A DNA stretch of 64,000 nucleotides from Bradyrhizobium sp. sGM-13 (GCF_018398875.1 NZ_JAGWDK010000002.1:310001-374000), one strand, 5' to 3'. Positions 9,853-18,871 are shown, counted from the stretch's first letter. Numbers and translations: made by a program. The notes: a model not told the origin generated them from the sequence alone.

Positions 9853-11355
9853 CTACTGGAACGCCGTTTCCGAGAAGTTTCTGAGCTTACGCGAGTGCAG
9901 CCTTTCCAATGGCATGTCCGCCAACTTCTCCATCGTGCGGATGCCGATGGTCAGATGCTGAGCGACCTGCCGCTTGTAGAATTCGGTGGCCATGCCGGGC
10001 AGCTTCAGTTCTCCATGCAACGGCTTGTCGGACACGCACAGCAAGGTGCCGTAGGGTACGCGGAAGCGGAATCCGTTGGCGGCGATGGTCGCCGATTCCA
10101 TGTCGAGCGCAATGGCGCGCGACTGCGAGAGCCGCTGGATCGGACCACGCCGGTCGCGCAATTCCCAATTGCGATTGTCGATCGAAGCAACGGTGCCGGT
10201 GCGCATGACGCGCTTTAAGTCATATCCCGATAGCCCGGTCACTTCCGCCACGGCCTCCTCGAGCGCGACCTGGATTTCGGCCAGCGCGGGAAGGGGCACC
10301 CATAGCGGGAGATCGTCGTCGAGGACATGGTCCTCCCGCATGTAAGCATGCGCCAGCACGTAGTCGCCCAGCGCCTGGGTGTCGCGCAATCCGGCACAGT
10401 GCCCGAGCATAAGCCACGCGTGTGATCTGAGCACGGCAATATGGTCGGTAATCGTCTTGGCGTTCGCGGGCCCGACACCGATATTGACCATGGTGATGCC
10501 TGCGTAGTCCGGCCTCTTCAGATGATATGCCGGCATCTGCGGCAGACGCGCCGTTGTGACGCCGGCGGCCGGTCGCTGTTCCCCGCGCCTGATGATGACG
10601 TTGCCGGGCTCGACGAATTCGGCATAACCGGTATCGCCGTTCGCCATCAGGTCCCTGGCGCGAGCACAGAACTCGTCGACGTAGAATTGGTAGTTGGTGA
10701 ACAGCACGAAGTTCTGAAAGTGATTTGGGCTGGTGGCCGTGTAGTGCTGCAGGCGATGCAGTGAATAGTCGACGCGCTGCGCGGTGAATTGCGCCAGCGG
10801 CCTCGGCCGGCCGACCGGTGCTTCGTATGTGCCATTGGCGATCTGATCGTCGGTTCCATCAAGATCTGGAACGTCGAACAGGTCTCGGATCGGTCGCTTG
10901 ATGTTCCTGGCGGCGCCGCCGTCAACGTAGGTGCCTTCCCGAAAAGCAAAATGCAGCGGGATGGGGGTTTCCGATTCCGATACGACGACCGGAACGCCAT
11001 GGTTGCGCATGATCAAATCGAGCTGCTCGATGAGATAGGTTTCGAACAGGTCGGGCTGGGTAATCGTGGTCGAGTAGTGTCCGGGCGTCGGCATGTGGCC
11101 ATAGGACTGACGAGAATCGACCTGGGTGTATGAACTCGTAGTGACGCTGATTTCCGGGTAGAACGCCCGGTATCGCCGGTTACTGTCGCTGCCAGCCGCG
11201 AGCGCGGCGAAGGAATCGCGCAGGAACTGGGTGTTTCGGGCATAAAGTGATCGCAAAGCCGCGACCGCCTTGCGCGCGTCGTCGAAGCTTTGCCGCACGA
11301 AGGGCTCTGGTGTGGCTATTGGCCCGATGGCTTGGGGACGGCCGTGATTCTTCAT
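9853..11355 (-). CDS. amn: AMP nucleosidase
   Basis: This enzyme hydrolyses AMP to adenine and ribose 5-phosphate. The protein has the N-terminal Amn-specific domain (ARNTQFLRD through RRYRAFYPEISV) and a C-terminal nucleoside-phosphorylase-like domain (NIGVGPANAKTITDH, LMLGHCAGLR, ALDMESATIAANG, LLCVSDKPLHGE). I favour the ATG at 11355 (500 residues, AGGG upstream), close to the E. coli protein. The longest frame starts at 11457, overlaps the tenA start codon and adds an atypical N-terminus. It ends 23 bases from upp on the opposite strand. Confidence 0.93.
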   Translation of the reverse strand: MKNHGRPQAIGPIATPEPFVRQSFDDARKAVAALRSLYARNTQFLRDSFAALAAGSDSNRRYRAFYPEISVTTSSYTQVDSRQSYGHMPTPGHYSTTITQPDLFETYLIEQLDLIMRNHGVPVVVSESETPIPLHFAFREGTYVDGGAARNIKRPIRDLFDVPDLDGTDDQIANGTYEAPVGRPRPLAQFTAQRVDYSLHRLQHYTATSPNHFQNFVLFTNYQFYVDEFCARARDLMANGDTGYAEFVEPGNVIIRRGEQRPAAGVTTARLPQMPAYHLKRPDYAGITMVNIGVGPANAKTITDHIAVLRSHAWLMLGHCAGLRDTQALGDYVLAHAYMREDHVLDDDLPLWVPLPALAEIQVALEEAVAEVTGLSGYDLKRVMRTGTVASIDNRNWELRDRRGPIQRLSQSRAIALDMESATIAANGFRFRVPYGTLLCVSDKPLHGELKLPGMATEFYKRQVAQHLTIGIRTMEKLADMPLERLHSRKLRNFSETAFQ

Positions 11356-11455
11356 GACCCTAACGTAGTATCTTGGACCCGCCTTGGGGAGGCTTGGTAA
11401 GGGAACCTTCCCGACCCACGGCGCGTCAGCAGTAGCGACAACCCGGTAGGAGATC

Positions 11456-12127
11456 ATGAGTTTCTTCGAGCGCCTAAAGACAGCAGCATCCGCCGAGTGG
11501 CGGGCCTACACCGAACATCCCTTCACGAACGGGTTAGCGGACGGTTCGCTCGCCGAGGCGGCGTTTCGTCACTACCTCGTCCAGGACTACCTTTTCCTGA
11601 TCGAGTTTGCCCGGGCCTACGCGCTCGCCGTCTACAAGTCACCCAAGCTTGCCGACATGCGTGAAGCGGCCGCCGGCCTCTCAGCCATCCTCGACGTCGA
11701 GATGAACCTGCATGTGAAGCTCTGCGCCGGCTGGGGCCTGTCGCCCACCGATCTCGAACAAGCCCCGCCTGCCGTCGAGATGCTGGCCTATACACGCTAC
11801 GTACTTGACGCTGGCATGCGCGGCGATCTGTTGGCACTCAAGGTAGCGCTTGCGCCTTGCGTGATTGGCTACGCGGAGATTGCGACGCGGCTTGCGTCGC
11901 GACCCGATGCGCTCGCTGCAACGAACCCATATCGCGTTTGGATCGCCGAGTATGCCGGCGCGCCATATCAGGAGGTCGCGGCGAAAGCGCGGGCTCATTT
12001 GGAGAATCTCGCCGATCTCTACGCCACGCCGGCCCGCGAGGCCGAGCTGATCGCGATCTTCAAGGAAGCTACCCGACTCGAGGCGGACTTCTGGGAAATG
12101 GGTTGGCGCGCAGGCCAGCGTGCATAA
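11456..12127 (+). CDS. tenA: TenA family thiaminase II / aminopyrimidine aminohydrolase-like protein
   Basis: This 223-residue all-helical protein belongs to the TenA family. The active-site cysteine is visible in LAPCVIGYAEI (about residue 137) and the C-terminal glutamate region in RLEADFWEMGW. Classical TenA releases HMP from thiamin degradation products. No TPP riboswitch or thi gene is visible nearby. Its position beside the URC operon and amn suggests a nucleobase- or pyrimidine-related role, but that is inference. It is divergent from amn, with a 100-base spacer if amn starts at 11355. Confidence 0.85.
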   Translation: MSFFERLKTAASAEWRAYTEHPFTNGLADGSLAEAAFRHYLVQDYLFLIEFARAYALAVYKSPKLADMREAAAGLSAILDVEMNLHVKLCAGWGLSPTDLEQAPPAVEMLAYTRYVLDAGMRGDLLALKVALAPCVIGYAEIATRLASRPDALAATNPYRVWIAEYAGAPYQEVAAKARAHLENLADLYATPAREAELIAIFKEATRLEADFWEMGWRAGQRA

Positions 12128-12244
12128 TAGTCCGTGACGCGTACTGCTGTTTGGCTGCCAAATTGAGCGAGTACGACGATCGTCGAAAGCGGGCTGCCCT
12201 CCCGATCCTGCGCTCCACTTGCCGGGAGCTGCAGCGTTCTGAGG

Positions 12245-13258
12245 CTATTTCAGCCACCCTTTGACCCGGGCGCAGAGCGCTTCCGTCGATATGCCGTAGC
12301 GGTCGTGCAGCGTTGGCAGCGCGCCCGCCGCCAGGAATTCGTCCGGCAGACCGATCATGCGAAAGGCCGGATGCACGCCCTCGCGCATCAGCAGGCCGGC
12401 GACGGCCTCGCCCAGGCCGCCATTGACCGTGTGGTTCTCGGCAACCACGACGAGTCGGCCGGGCTTTGCGCAGCAGGCGAGGATCGTCGCGGCATCGAGC
12501 GGCTTGATTGTCGGCACGTGCAGGACACCGGCGTCGATCCGGTCGCTCACCAGCGCCTTCGCGGCTTCCAGCGCACGCATTGTCATGATGCCCGAGGAGA
12601 TGAAGAGGACCTCGTACCCGTCCCGCAGCAGCTTGGCCTTGCCGAGCTCGAAGCTGTAACCGTATTCGTCGAGCACGAGCGGAACCTGCCCACGCAGCAG
12701 GCGCATGTAGACCGGGCCCCTGTGGCGCACCATTGCCGGCACGACCTGCTCGATCTCGTGTGCATCGCAAGGATCGATCACCACCATGTTCGGCATGGCG
12801 CGGAACAGGGCGAGGTCTTCGGTCGCCTGATGGGAGGGACCGTAGCCTGAGGTGAGTCCCGGCAGTGCGCAGGCGATCTTCACATTGCGGTCTTCCTCCG
12901 CGATCGTCTGGTGGATGAAGTCGTAGGCGCGGCGCGAGGCGAACACCGCATAGGTCGTCGCGACGGGCGTGAAGCCTTCCGCGGCCAGTCCGGAGGCGGC
13001 ACCGAACAGCAACTGCTCTGCCATCCCCATCTGGTAGTAGCGATCGGGAAAGGCCTGCGCGAAGATGTGCAAGTCGGTGTACTTGCCGAGATCCGCGGTC
13101 ATGCCGACGATCGAGCCGTCCTCTTTCGCCAACTCGACGAGCGCGTGGCCGAATGGAGCTGGCTTCGTTCGCTGCCCTTCGCTTGCGATCGAGGCGATCA
13201 TCGCGGAGGTGGTGAGGCGCGGCTTGCCGGTGTCGGTCTTCGGAGCTGCGGGCTTCAT
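12245..13258 (-). CDS. Transketolase-like protein, C-terminal (pyrimidine-binding and C) half
   Basis: This 337-residue protein corresponds to the second half of a transketolase: TADLGKYTDLHIFAQ, YYQMGMAEQLLFGAASGLA (conserved Glu), GLTSGYGPSHQATEDLALFR, and a C-terminal VVVAENHTVNGGLGEAVA segment. It would pair with the next gene upstream to form a TPP-dependent two-subunit enzyme. The ATG at 13258 overlaps the stop of the N-terminal subunit gene. The ketol donor and acceptor cannot be read from sequence. Similar split enzymes occur in specialised sugar catabolism such as the apiose pathway. Confidence 0.85.
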   Translation of the reverse strand: MKPAAPKTDTGKPRLTTSAMIASIASEGQRTKPAPFGHALVELAKEDGSIVGMTADLGKYTDLHIFAQAFPDRYYQMGMAEQLLFGAASGLAAEGFTPVATTYAVFASRRAYDFIHQTIAEEDRNVKIACALPGLTSGYGPSHQATEDLALFRAMPNMVVIDPCDAHEIEQVVPAMVRHRGPVYMRLLRGQVPLVLDEYGYSFELGKAKLLRDGYEVLFISSGIMTMRALEAAKALVSDRIDAGVLHVPTIKPLDAATILACCAKPGRLVVVAENHTVNGGLGEAVAGLLMREGVHPAFRMIGLPDEFLAAGALPTLHDRYGISTEALCARVKGWLK

Positions 13259-14103
13259 GAAGGCTTCCTCTCGTCGAGTGCATCGAGCGCAAGCCGCCAT
13301 TCATGTGCTTCCACGCGGATGAAATGGTTCTTCTCGCGCGCCTCCAGGAAGGGCACGCCCTTGCCCATCAGCGTGTCGGCGATGATCATGCTGGGCTTGC
13401 CTTGGCCGTGCTGCGCCTTGGCCGCATCGAAGGCTGTGCGCACCGCCGCGAGATCGTTGCCGTCGATGCGCTGGACGAACCAGCCGAAAGCATCGAGCTT
13501 CTCCTTCAGCGGCTCGAAGCCCATGACCGTGGTCGAGGGACCGTCGGCCTGCTGGTTATTGACGTCGACGATGGCGATAAGGTTGTCGAGCTTGTAATGG
13601 GCGGCGGACATGATCGCCTCCCAGACCGAGCCCTCGTCCAGCTCACCATCCGAGAACAGCGTATAGACGCGGCTGTCGGAACCCTTCCGCTTCAGGCCGA
13701 GGCACTTGCCGACGGCGATCGACAGGCCGAGTCCGAGCGAGCCGCCCGACATCTCCATGCCGGGCGTGTAGCTCGCCATGCCGGACATCGGCAGGCGGCT
13801 TTCGTCCGAGCCGTAAGTCTCCAGCTCTTCCTCCGGAATGATCCCGGCCTCGATCAGCGCCGCGTAGAGCGCGATCGCATAGTGGCCGTTCGACAGCAGG
13901 AAGCGGTCGCGTCCTTCCCAGGCGGGATCGTCGGGCCGGTAGCGCATGGCGTGGAAGTAGGCGGTGGCCAGGATGTCGGCGACATCCAGCGCCTGCGCGA
14001 TGTATCCTTGCCCTTGGACCTCGCCCATCAGGATGGCATGGCGCCGGATATTCCAGGCACGGCGTTCAAGCGAAACGTTGTGGCCGAGTGGAGCGGTTCT
14101 CAT
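13255..14103 (-). CDS. Transketolase-like protein, N-terminal (TPP-binding) half
   Basis: This 282-residue protein contains the thiamin diphosphate/Mg2+ motif FSDGELDEGSVWEAIMSAAH followed by DNLIAIVDVNN. It also has DRFLLSNGHYAIALYAAL, the usual SKGHA-like segment (here SNGHY), and GGSLGLGLSIAVG. It starts with ATG at 14103, 47 bases after the short-chain dehydrogenase frame, and ends overlapping the C-terminal subunit gene. The three leftward genes look like one operon. Confidence 0.87.
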   Translation of the reverse strand: MRTAPLGHNVSLERRAWNIRRHAILMGEVQGQGYIAQALDVADILATAYFHAMRYRPDDPAWEGRDRFLLSNGHYAIALYAALIEAGIIPEEELETYGSDESRLPMSGMASYTPGMEMSGGSLGLGLSIAVGKCLGLKRKGSDSRVYTLFSDGELDEGSVWEAIMSAAHYKLDNLIAIVDVNNQQADGPSTTVMGFEPLKEKLDAFGWFVQRIDGNDLAAVRTAFDAAKAQHGQGKPSMIIADTLMGKGVPFLEAREKNHFIRVEAHEWRLALDALDERKPS

Positions 14104-14150
14104 GACTACGAGCCTTCTTAAGCACTAGCAACAGTGACGAGGATTGGCGC

Positions 14151-14902
14151 TCAGCCGTGGATCAGCATGCCGCCATTGACGTCGATCACGGCGCCCGTGA
14201 CGTAGGCCGAGAGGTCGGAGGCGAGAAACAGGTAGATGCCCGCCACATCGTTCGCGTCGCCGAGCCGGTTGAGCGGGATCCCCTTGATAATCTCCCTGCG
14301 CATCTCGTCGGTTAGTTTGCCGCCGGTGATGTCGGTCTGGATCAGGCCCGGCGTCACGCAGTTCACGCGGATGCCGTCCGGCCCGAATTCGCGCGCCATC
14401 GCCTTGGCGAGTCCGAGCACGCCCGCCTTCGCCGAGGAATAGTGCGGTCCGCCGAAGATGCCGCCGCCGCGTTGCGCTGAAATGGAGGACATGCAGGCGA
14501 TCGAACCCTGCTTGCGCGCCTGCATATGCGGGATGAAGACCTGGCTCAGGAACAGAACACCCTTGCAGTTGATGTCCTGGATCCAATCCCAACTTGCCTC
14601 GTCGATCTCCAGTGTCTTCACCGGCTGGGTGACGCCCGCATTGTTGATCAGGACATCGAGCTGACCGAAGGCCTTGATGACCTTGTCCGCGGCGGCCTGA
14701 CAGGACGCCTTGTTCGCGACGTCGCAGCCAGGGCCGATATGCTGCGGGCCGAGCTCGGCGGCGGTCTTTGCGCGGCCGCCTCGTCGATATCGAGAATGGC
14801 GATGCGCGCGCCATGGCTCGCGAAAAGCTTCGCCGTGGCCAAGCCGATGCCGCGAGCGCTCGCGGCGCCGGAAATCGCGGCGGTCTTGTTTTGAAGCAGC
14901 AT
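14151..14902 (-). pseudogene. Short-chain dehydrogenase/reductase interrupted by a frameshift
   Basis: Two adjacent frames together encode a complete ~250-residue SDR. The first frame starts with ATG at 14902 and carries the nucleotide-binding motif SGAASARGIG. After DIDEAAAQ (around 14775) the reading must shift by one base to continue as KTAAELGPQHIGPG and then LINNAGVTQPVKTLE. The catalytic region SSISAQ...YSSAKAG is intact in the second frame, as is the C-terminal VTGAVIDVNGGM. One missing base in a GC-rich run would explain it. It may be a sequencing error or a recent mutation; all other motifs are preserved. Confidence 0.8.
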
Positions 14903-14950
14903 CTCATCCCTCGAACTGGTGTGATTTTTATTGCATGATACTGACTCGCC

Positions 14951-15003
14951 TTTTCCCATGGGAAAAACGCAAAAATTGCGCTATTTGATGAATTAGATTC
15001 ATC
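14951..15003. promoter_or_regulatory. Dyad-rich divergent promoter region between the SDR and LysR genes
   Basis: The 176-base spacer holds a perfect 16-base palindrome TTTTCCCATGGGAAAA (14951-14966), the near-palindrome CGCAAAAATTGCG (about 14968-14980), and GATGAAT-TAG-ATTCATC (14988-15003, seven-base arms). Such dyads next to a divergent LysR gene are likely regulator sites. LysR proteins typically bind their own divergent promoter. Confidence 0.45.
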
Positions 15004-15078
15004 CTGCCGGCCTCCTCCGATGGTTGGCCGGCATCCCGCAATCATCGAACGTTGGGGAATCGAGTTCCTGAGGAAGAC

Positions 15079-15966
15079 ATGAGACGCTTGCCGCTTTCCG
15101 CGCTCCAGGCCTTCGAGGCCGCAGCCCGGACGGGTTCCTTTCGGGCAGCCGGCGAGGAGCTCGGCATTTCGCCGAGCGCGGTCAGCCACGCGGTCCGCAA
15201 GCTCGAAAGTCTGATGGGTGCGGTGCTGTTCGACAGGCAGAGCCGTGCCGTCCATCTCAACACGGCAGGTGAAGCGCTGATGCGCCACGTCGCGTCTGGC
15301 TTCGACGAGATGCGGCAAGGCATCGAGACCGTCGGCTCGCGCTCCGGCAACCTGCTGCGGCTGCATTGCGCGCCCTCCATGGCCGCGCAATGGCTCATGC
15401 CGCGCCTGCGAGATCTCTTGGCCAAGCAACCCTGGCTCGAGGTGCGGCTTGCGGCCGGGGTCGACTATCCGCGGTTTGAGCACGACGAGTTCGACGCCGA
15501 CATCTGCTACGGGCCACCGCGGCAGGAGGGATTGATCGTCATCCCGCTCGGCGAGGAGACCGTCACCCCGCTCTGCGCGCCGGATCTCGCCGCGCAGATC
15601 ACCTCAGCGAAGGATCTCCTCGACGCGAAGCTCATCGAAAGCGACAACAAGCGCGTGCGGTGGAATAGCTGGTTCGATGCGAACGAGATCGCTCCTCCGG
15701 CTCCCCGTGGCTCGCGCTTCGACCGGTCCTTCATGGCCATCGCCGCAGCCGTCGACGGGCTCGGCGTCGCCCTGGAATCGACACGGCTGGCCGAACGCGA
15801 GATTGCGGCCGGCCAGCTCGTCGCTCCGCTCGCTGGGCGGGCGAAGGACGTGGGCTATGTCGGGCACTACCTCGTCTTTCCACGTGTGGCCAAGGCTCGC
15901 CGAGCGGTCCGGATGTTCACGCACTGGCTGACGCAGGAGTTGAGCCTGCCTCCGCCAAAGATCTGA
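15079..15966 (+). CDS. LysR family transcriptional regulator (GcvA-like)
   Basis: The N-terminal winged helix (residues 1-60) reads RRLPLSALQAFEAAARTGSF and then LGISPSAVSHAVRKLE, as in the GcvA subgroup. A periplasmic-binding-like effector domain follows and ends with a GVALESTRLAEREIAAGQLV segment. The ATG at 15079 follows GAGGAA and is preferred over an in-frame ATG at 15052. It is divergent from the SDR-transketolase operon and 36 bases upstream of the DRL-like gene, so it could control both; the effector is unknown. Confidence 0.9.
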   Translation: MRRLPLSALQAFEAAARTGSFRAAGEELGISPSAVSHAVRKLESLMGAVLFDRQSRAVHLNTAGEALMRHVASGFDEMRQGIETVGSRSGNLLRLHCAPSMAAQWLMPRLRDLLAKQPWLEVRLAAGVDYPRFEHDEFDADICYGPPRQEGLIVIPLGEETVTPLCAPDLAAQITSAKDLLDAKLIESDNKRVRWNSWFDANEIAPPAPRGSRFDRSFMAIAAAVDGLGVALESTRLAEREIAAGQLVAPLAGRAKDVGYVGHYLVFPRVAKARRAVRMFTHWLTQELSLPPPKI

Positions 15967-16002
15967 AACAAGGCAGCGCCACTTAATGACTGGAGAGACA
16001 TC

Positions 16003-17364
16003 GTGAGCCTCTACGCAAAACTCCTCGAACGCGAAGCAGAGCGACGCCCGATCAAGGTCGGGTTGATCGGTGCAGGAAAGTTCGGCGCGATGTACCTTCA
16101 TCAGGTTCTGCGTACGCCCGGTGTGCATCTCGTCGGCATCGCCGATCTATCGCCATCTCGTGCGACCGAGAACCTGAAGCGCGTCGGATGGACCGAGGAG
16201 CGGTATGGCGCAGTCTCTCTTGATGATGCCCTTGAGAATGGCACGACCTTCCTGACCGACAACTGGGAAGCGCTTGTCGAATACCACGGCATTGACGTGA
16301 TTGCCGAATGCACTGGTAATCCGGTGGCTGCCGTCGAACACTGTCTAGCGGCATTTTCGGCCGGCAAGCCGATCATCAACGTAACGGTCGAAGCTGATGC
16401 GTTCTGCGGACCGATCCTGGCGCACAAAGCCAGGCAGGCAGGTGTGATTTACAGCCTTGCCTATGGCGATCAACCGGCTTTGGCCTGTGATCTCGTTGAC
16501 TGGGCGAGGGCATGCGGCTTCCCAGTGGTCGCGGCTGGTCGTGGTCACAAATGGCTGCCGCAATATCGGGAATCGACGCCTGAAACGGTGTGGGACCACT
16601 GGGGGCTAACCACCGAGCAAGCTGCACGCGGTGGCATGAACCCGAAGATGTTCAACGCTTTCCTTGACGGATCGAAGCCGGCGATCGAATCCGCTGCGAT
16701 AGCGAACGCGACCGGCCTGGAGGCGCCCTCGCAGGGGCTTACCTTCCCTCCGGGATCAGTGGACGACATTCCTACGCTGATGCGCCCTCGCTCCGAAGGA
16801 GGAGTCTTGGAGGCCAAGGGTCAAGTCGAGGTCGTGTCCTGCCTCACGGCCGACGGCGTTCAGATCCCCAACGATATTCGAAAGGGCGTCTGGGTTTGCT
16901 TCGAAGGCGATAGCGAGTACATCCGCAATTGTTTCGAGGAGTACAAGGTTGTCACGGATCCGACTGGCCGTTACATGAGCTCCTATAAAAAATGGCACCT
17001 GATCGGTCTGGAACTCGGAATATCGGTGGCAGCCATCGCAATTCGCGGCGAACCGACAGGTGTAGCAACGAGCTTCAATGCCGATGTTGCCGCTACCGCA
17101 AAGAAGGATTTGCGTGCGGGGGATGTACTCGACGGGGAAGGAGGTTACACCGTCTTCGGAAAGTTGACGCCCGCCAGCACGTCGCTGGCGAAGGGATATC
17201 TGCCGCTAGGTCTTGCGCACAATGTGCGAATGATCCGGCCAGTGGCCAAAGACTCCTGCATCACCTGGGCCGATGTAGCGATCGACGAGACGCTGCCCGC
17301 AGTGCGTATCCGACGGGAGCAGGAGGCGCTCTATACTCCGGCTGCTACACGAAAACGCGCCTAG
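16003..17364 (+). CDS. NAD(P)-dependent oxidoreductase, DXR-like (DRL) family with C-terminal SAF domain
   Basis: This 453-residue protein has a Rossmann fold at the N-terminus (KVGLIGAGKFGAMYLHQ, residues 18-34) of homoserine-dehydrogenase type. A central catalytic domain follows, and a C-terminal SAF-like segment (KKDLRAGDVLDGEGGYTVFGKL). I place it in the family of Brucella DRL, described as an alternative DXP reductoisomerase, but from memory of family features rather than a search. The GTG start follows GGAGAGA. It may act with the split transketolase and SDR on a sugar phosphate. Confidence 0.7.
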   Translation: MSLYAKLLEREAERRPIKVGLIGAGKFGAMYLHQVLRTPGVHLVGIADLSPSRATENLKRVGWTEERYGAVSLDDALENGTTFLTDNWEALVEYHGIDVIAECTGNPVAAVEHCLAAFSAGKPIINVTVEADAFCGPILAHKARQAGVIYSLAYGDQPALACDLVDWARACGFPVVAAGRGHKWLPQYRESTPETVWDHWGLTTEQAARGGMNPKMFNAFLDGSKPAIESAAIANATGLEAPSQGLTFPPGSVDDIPTLMRPRSEGGVLEAKGQVEVVSCLTADGVQIPNDIRKGVWVCFEGDSEYIRNCFEEYKVVTDPTGRYMSSYKKWHLIGLELGISVAAIAIRGEPTGVATSFNADVAATAKKDLRAGDVLDGEGGYTVFGKLTPASTSLAKGYLPLGLAHNVRMIRPVAKDSCITWADVAIDETLPAVRIRREQEALYTPAATRKRA

Positions 17365-17427
17365 CTTGTCGCCCATCACCAGGCGGCAAAGCCGTATCTA
17401 TGTCGCCCAAAGTTCGATATCGTTGCC

Positions 17428-17904
17428 CTATTCCGCGTCGGTTGCCTTCAGAAGCTGCGCGACTTCCATTACTTTTCGACGTAGGCGCTCATCAGCAATG
17501 CCGAAGTAGAGCTCGAGGAGCTGACGCGACTCTCGCTTCGTAACCAATTCACTCCAATCCTGTGCTTCGGAGGTTTGCTTCGATTCGACAGACGGTCGTT
17601 TCTTGCCTTCCAACTCGTCGAAGAACCATGTGATCGGGACGGCGAGTTGCACAGCAATGCCGTAGAGTCTTGACGCGCTGATCCGGGTTTCGCCTGCCTC
17701 ATATTTTTGGATGAGCTGAGATGTCAGGCCAAGACGCCTTGCCAGTTCGTCCTGACTCAGGCCGAGGAGGTTGCGCCTGAGACGCAGCCGCTTCCCCACG
17801 TGCTCGTCGACAGGAGTCGGCTTCTTCGACGACACCCTCATTTTGCCGCCCCGCCTGGTCGGCGTGCGGGATTTCGATTTCTTCTCGGAAGGCTCAGAAG
17901 GCAT
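17428..17904 (-). CDS. XRE family transcriptional regulator
   Basis: This 158-residue protein has a basic Ser/Thr/Lys-rich leader of about 30 residues. A Cro/C1-type HTH follows (KRLRLRRNLLGLSQDELARRLGLTSQLIQKYEAGETRISASRLYGIA), and then a region reading VPITWFFDELEG, common in rhizobial XRE regulators. The C-terminus (ELYFGIADERLRRKVMEVAQLL) may mediate dimerisation. ATG at 17904 is preferred over a TTG one codon earlier. It is divergent from the gene at 18070, and their spacer carries a motif repeated before pepM, making it the leading candidate regulator of the phosphonate genes. Confidence 0.88.
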   Translation of the reverse strand: MPSEPSEKKSKSRTPTRRGGKMRVSSKKPTPVDEHVGKRLRLRRNLLGLSQDELARRLGLTSQLIQKYEAGETRISASRLYGIAVQLAVPITWFFDELEGKKRPSVESKQTSEAQDWSELVTKRESRQLLELYFGIADERLRRKVMEVAQLLKATDAE

Positions 17905-17965
17905 CAAGCACCGCCGGTTGAATTCTTGCTCGGCACAATCAATTGGAATGGTGGAAATGGCATAT

Positions 17966-18000
17966 CAACTCCTGGGCGGTACTATCAACTAGAATTATGT
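17966..18000. promoter_or_regulatory. CAACTAGAATTA motif in the XRE/18070 divergent promoter
   Basis: The spacer contains CAACTAGAATTATGT (17986-18000), preceded 20 bases upstream by a half match CAACTCCTGG (17966). The first 12 bases recur identically twice before pepM. The core CTAGAATTAG found at the pepM copies is an imperfect dyad (CTA-N4-TAG). A shared regulator, possibly the adjacent XRE protein, is inferred. Confidence 0.5.
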
Positions 18001-18069
18001 CACGCGGGTTACAAATGCACGGATTATTAGGCTCAACCACACGATGTGAGAACGATGGGATATTAATCC

Positions 18070-18852
18070 ATGCACGAGCCTCTTCCGATATCGGGCCGGC
18101 TACCTGCTCATCTCAAGATCAAATACGGCCCCGTGGACCTGCTCGGGCGGTTCTTCCTCTGGGCCGACACCGCTGCAAGGGATCGCGGCGTAACACTGTC
18201 CTTTGCCAGCCTGCAGGATCTCGTCGAAGCCAATAAGGCCAACTCCGATAGCTGGCGCCCGCTTGTTCCGGTTTTTGACGAGGCTCTGGGCGGCGTTACG
18301 CCGGAGACAGCGTTTGTTCTGATCGGGCGGAACACGCATGGAGAGGTCGTCGCAACACAAGCGGCGCGCATCTATGATTGGCCGGAAACGTCTCTGAAGG
18401 ACGAAGCCACGTCGCTGCGAATGTTCTATGCCGATTCCGCTGCCGCTTTCGCGCGCGGAGATCGCTGCGAGATCACCGCGCCGATTGCCAAGAAAATCAC
18501 CGGGCGCGTCGTCTTTTCCGGTGGCATCTGGTATCGACGTGATTTCAGAGGAAAGGACCTTGGAACTATTCTGCCGCGCATTTCGCGGGCATACGCCTTC
18601 ACACGCTGGAATAGCGATTTCACGATCGGCATGCTGGGCGATGGCGTCATCGCCGGCGGCCTGGCAGAGCGCGCCGGATATACGAAGGTCGAGCTCGGCT
18701 GCATCAAACTTGTGGCGTCGCCGCTTGGCGACATGCGTTGCGGGTTAGCCTGGATGCAGCGTGACGAACTCCTCGCCGATCTCGCAGCAATCATGGATCG
18801 GGCGAGTGTCCCTGTCATTGGGCCCCGCGTTGCCGAGGACGCAAATCACTGA
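18070..18852 (+). CDS. Unknown protein with GNAT-like acetyl-CoA loop
   Basis: I do not recognise a named family for this 260-residue protein. The segment WYRRDFRGKDLGTILPRISRAYAF (about residues 156-180) resembles GNAT motif A, with the R-x-x-G-x-x-G pyrophosphate loop and following helix. An N-acyltransferase is therefore possible. It has no signal peptide or membrane segment. It is transcribed divergently from the XRE regulator with the shared motif about 70 bases upstream, which ties it to the phosphonate operon by inferred co-regulation. Modification of a phosphonate amine is a speculative role. Confidence 0.6.
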   Translation: MHEPLPISGRLPAHLKIKYGPVDLLGRFFLWADTAARDRGVTLSFASLQDLVEANKANSDSWRPLVPVFDEALGGVTPETAFVLIGRNTHGEVVATQAARIYDWPETSLKDEATSLRMFYADSAAAFARGDRCEITAPIAKKITGRVVFSGGIWYRRDFRGKDLGTILPRISRAYAFTRWNSDFTIGMLGDGVIAGGLAERAGYTKVELGCIKLVASPLGDMRCGLAWMQRDELLADLAAIMDRASVPVIGPRVAEDANH

Positions 18853-18871
18853 TGTCGCAAGGCGAAGCGGT

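Noticed and set aside
11356-11457. Amn start at 11457 overlapping the tenA start codon
   Set aside because: The extension adds 34 residues unlike the family start and leaves no promoter between divergent genes; ATG 11355 has an AGGG ribosome site and normal length.
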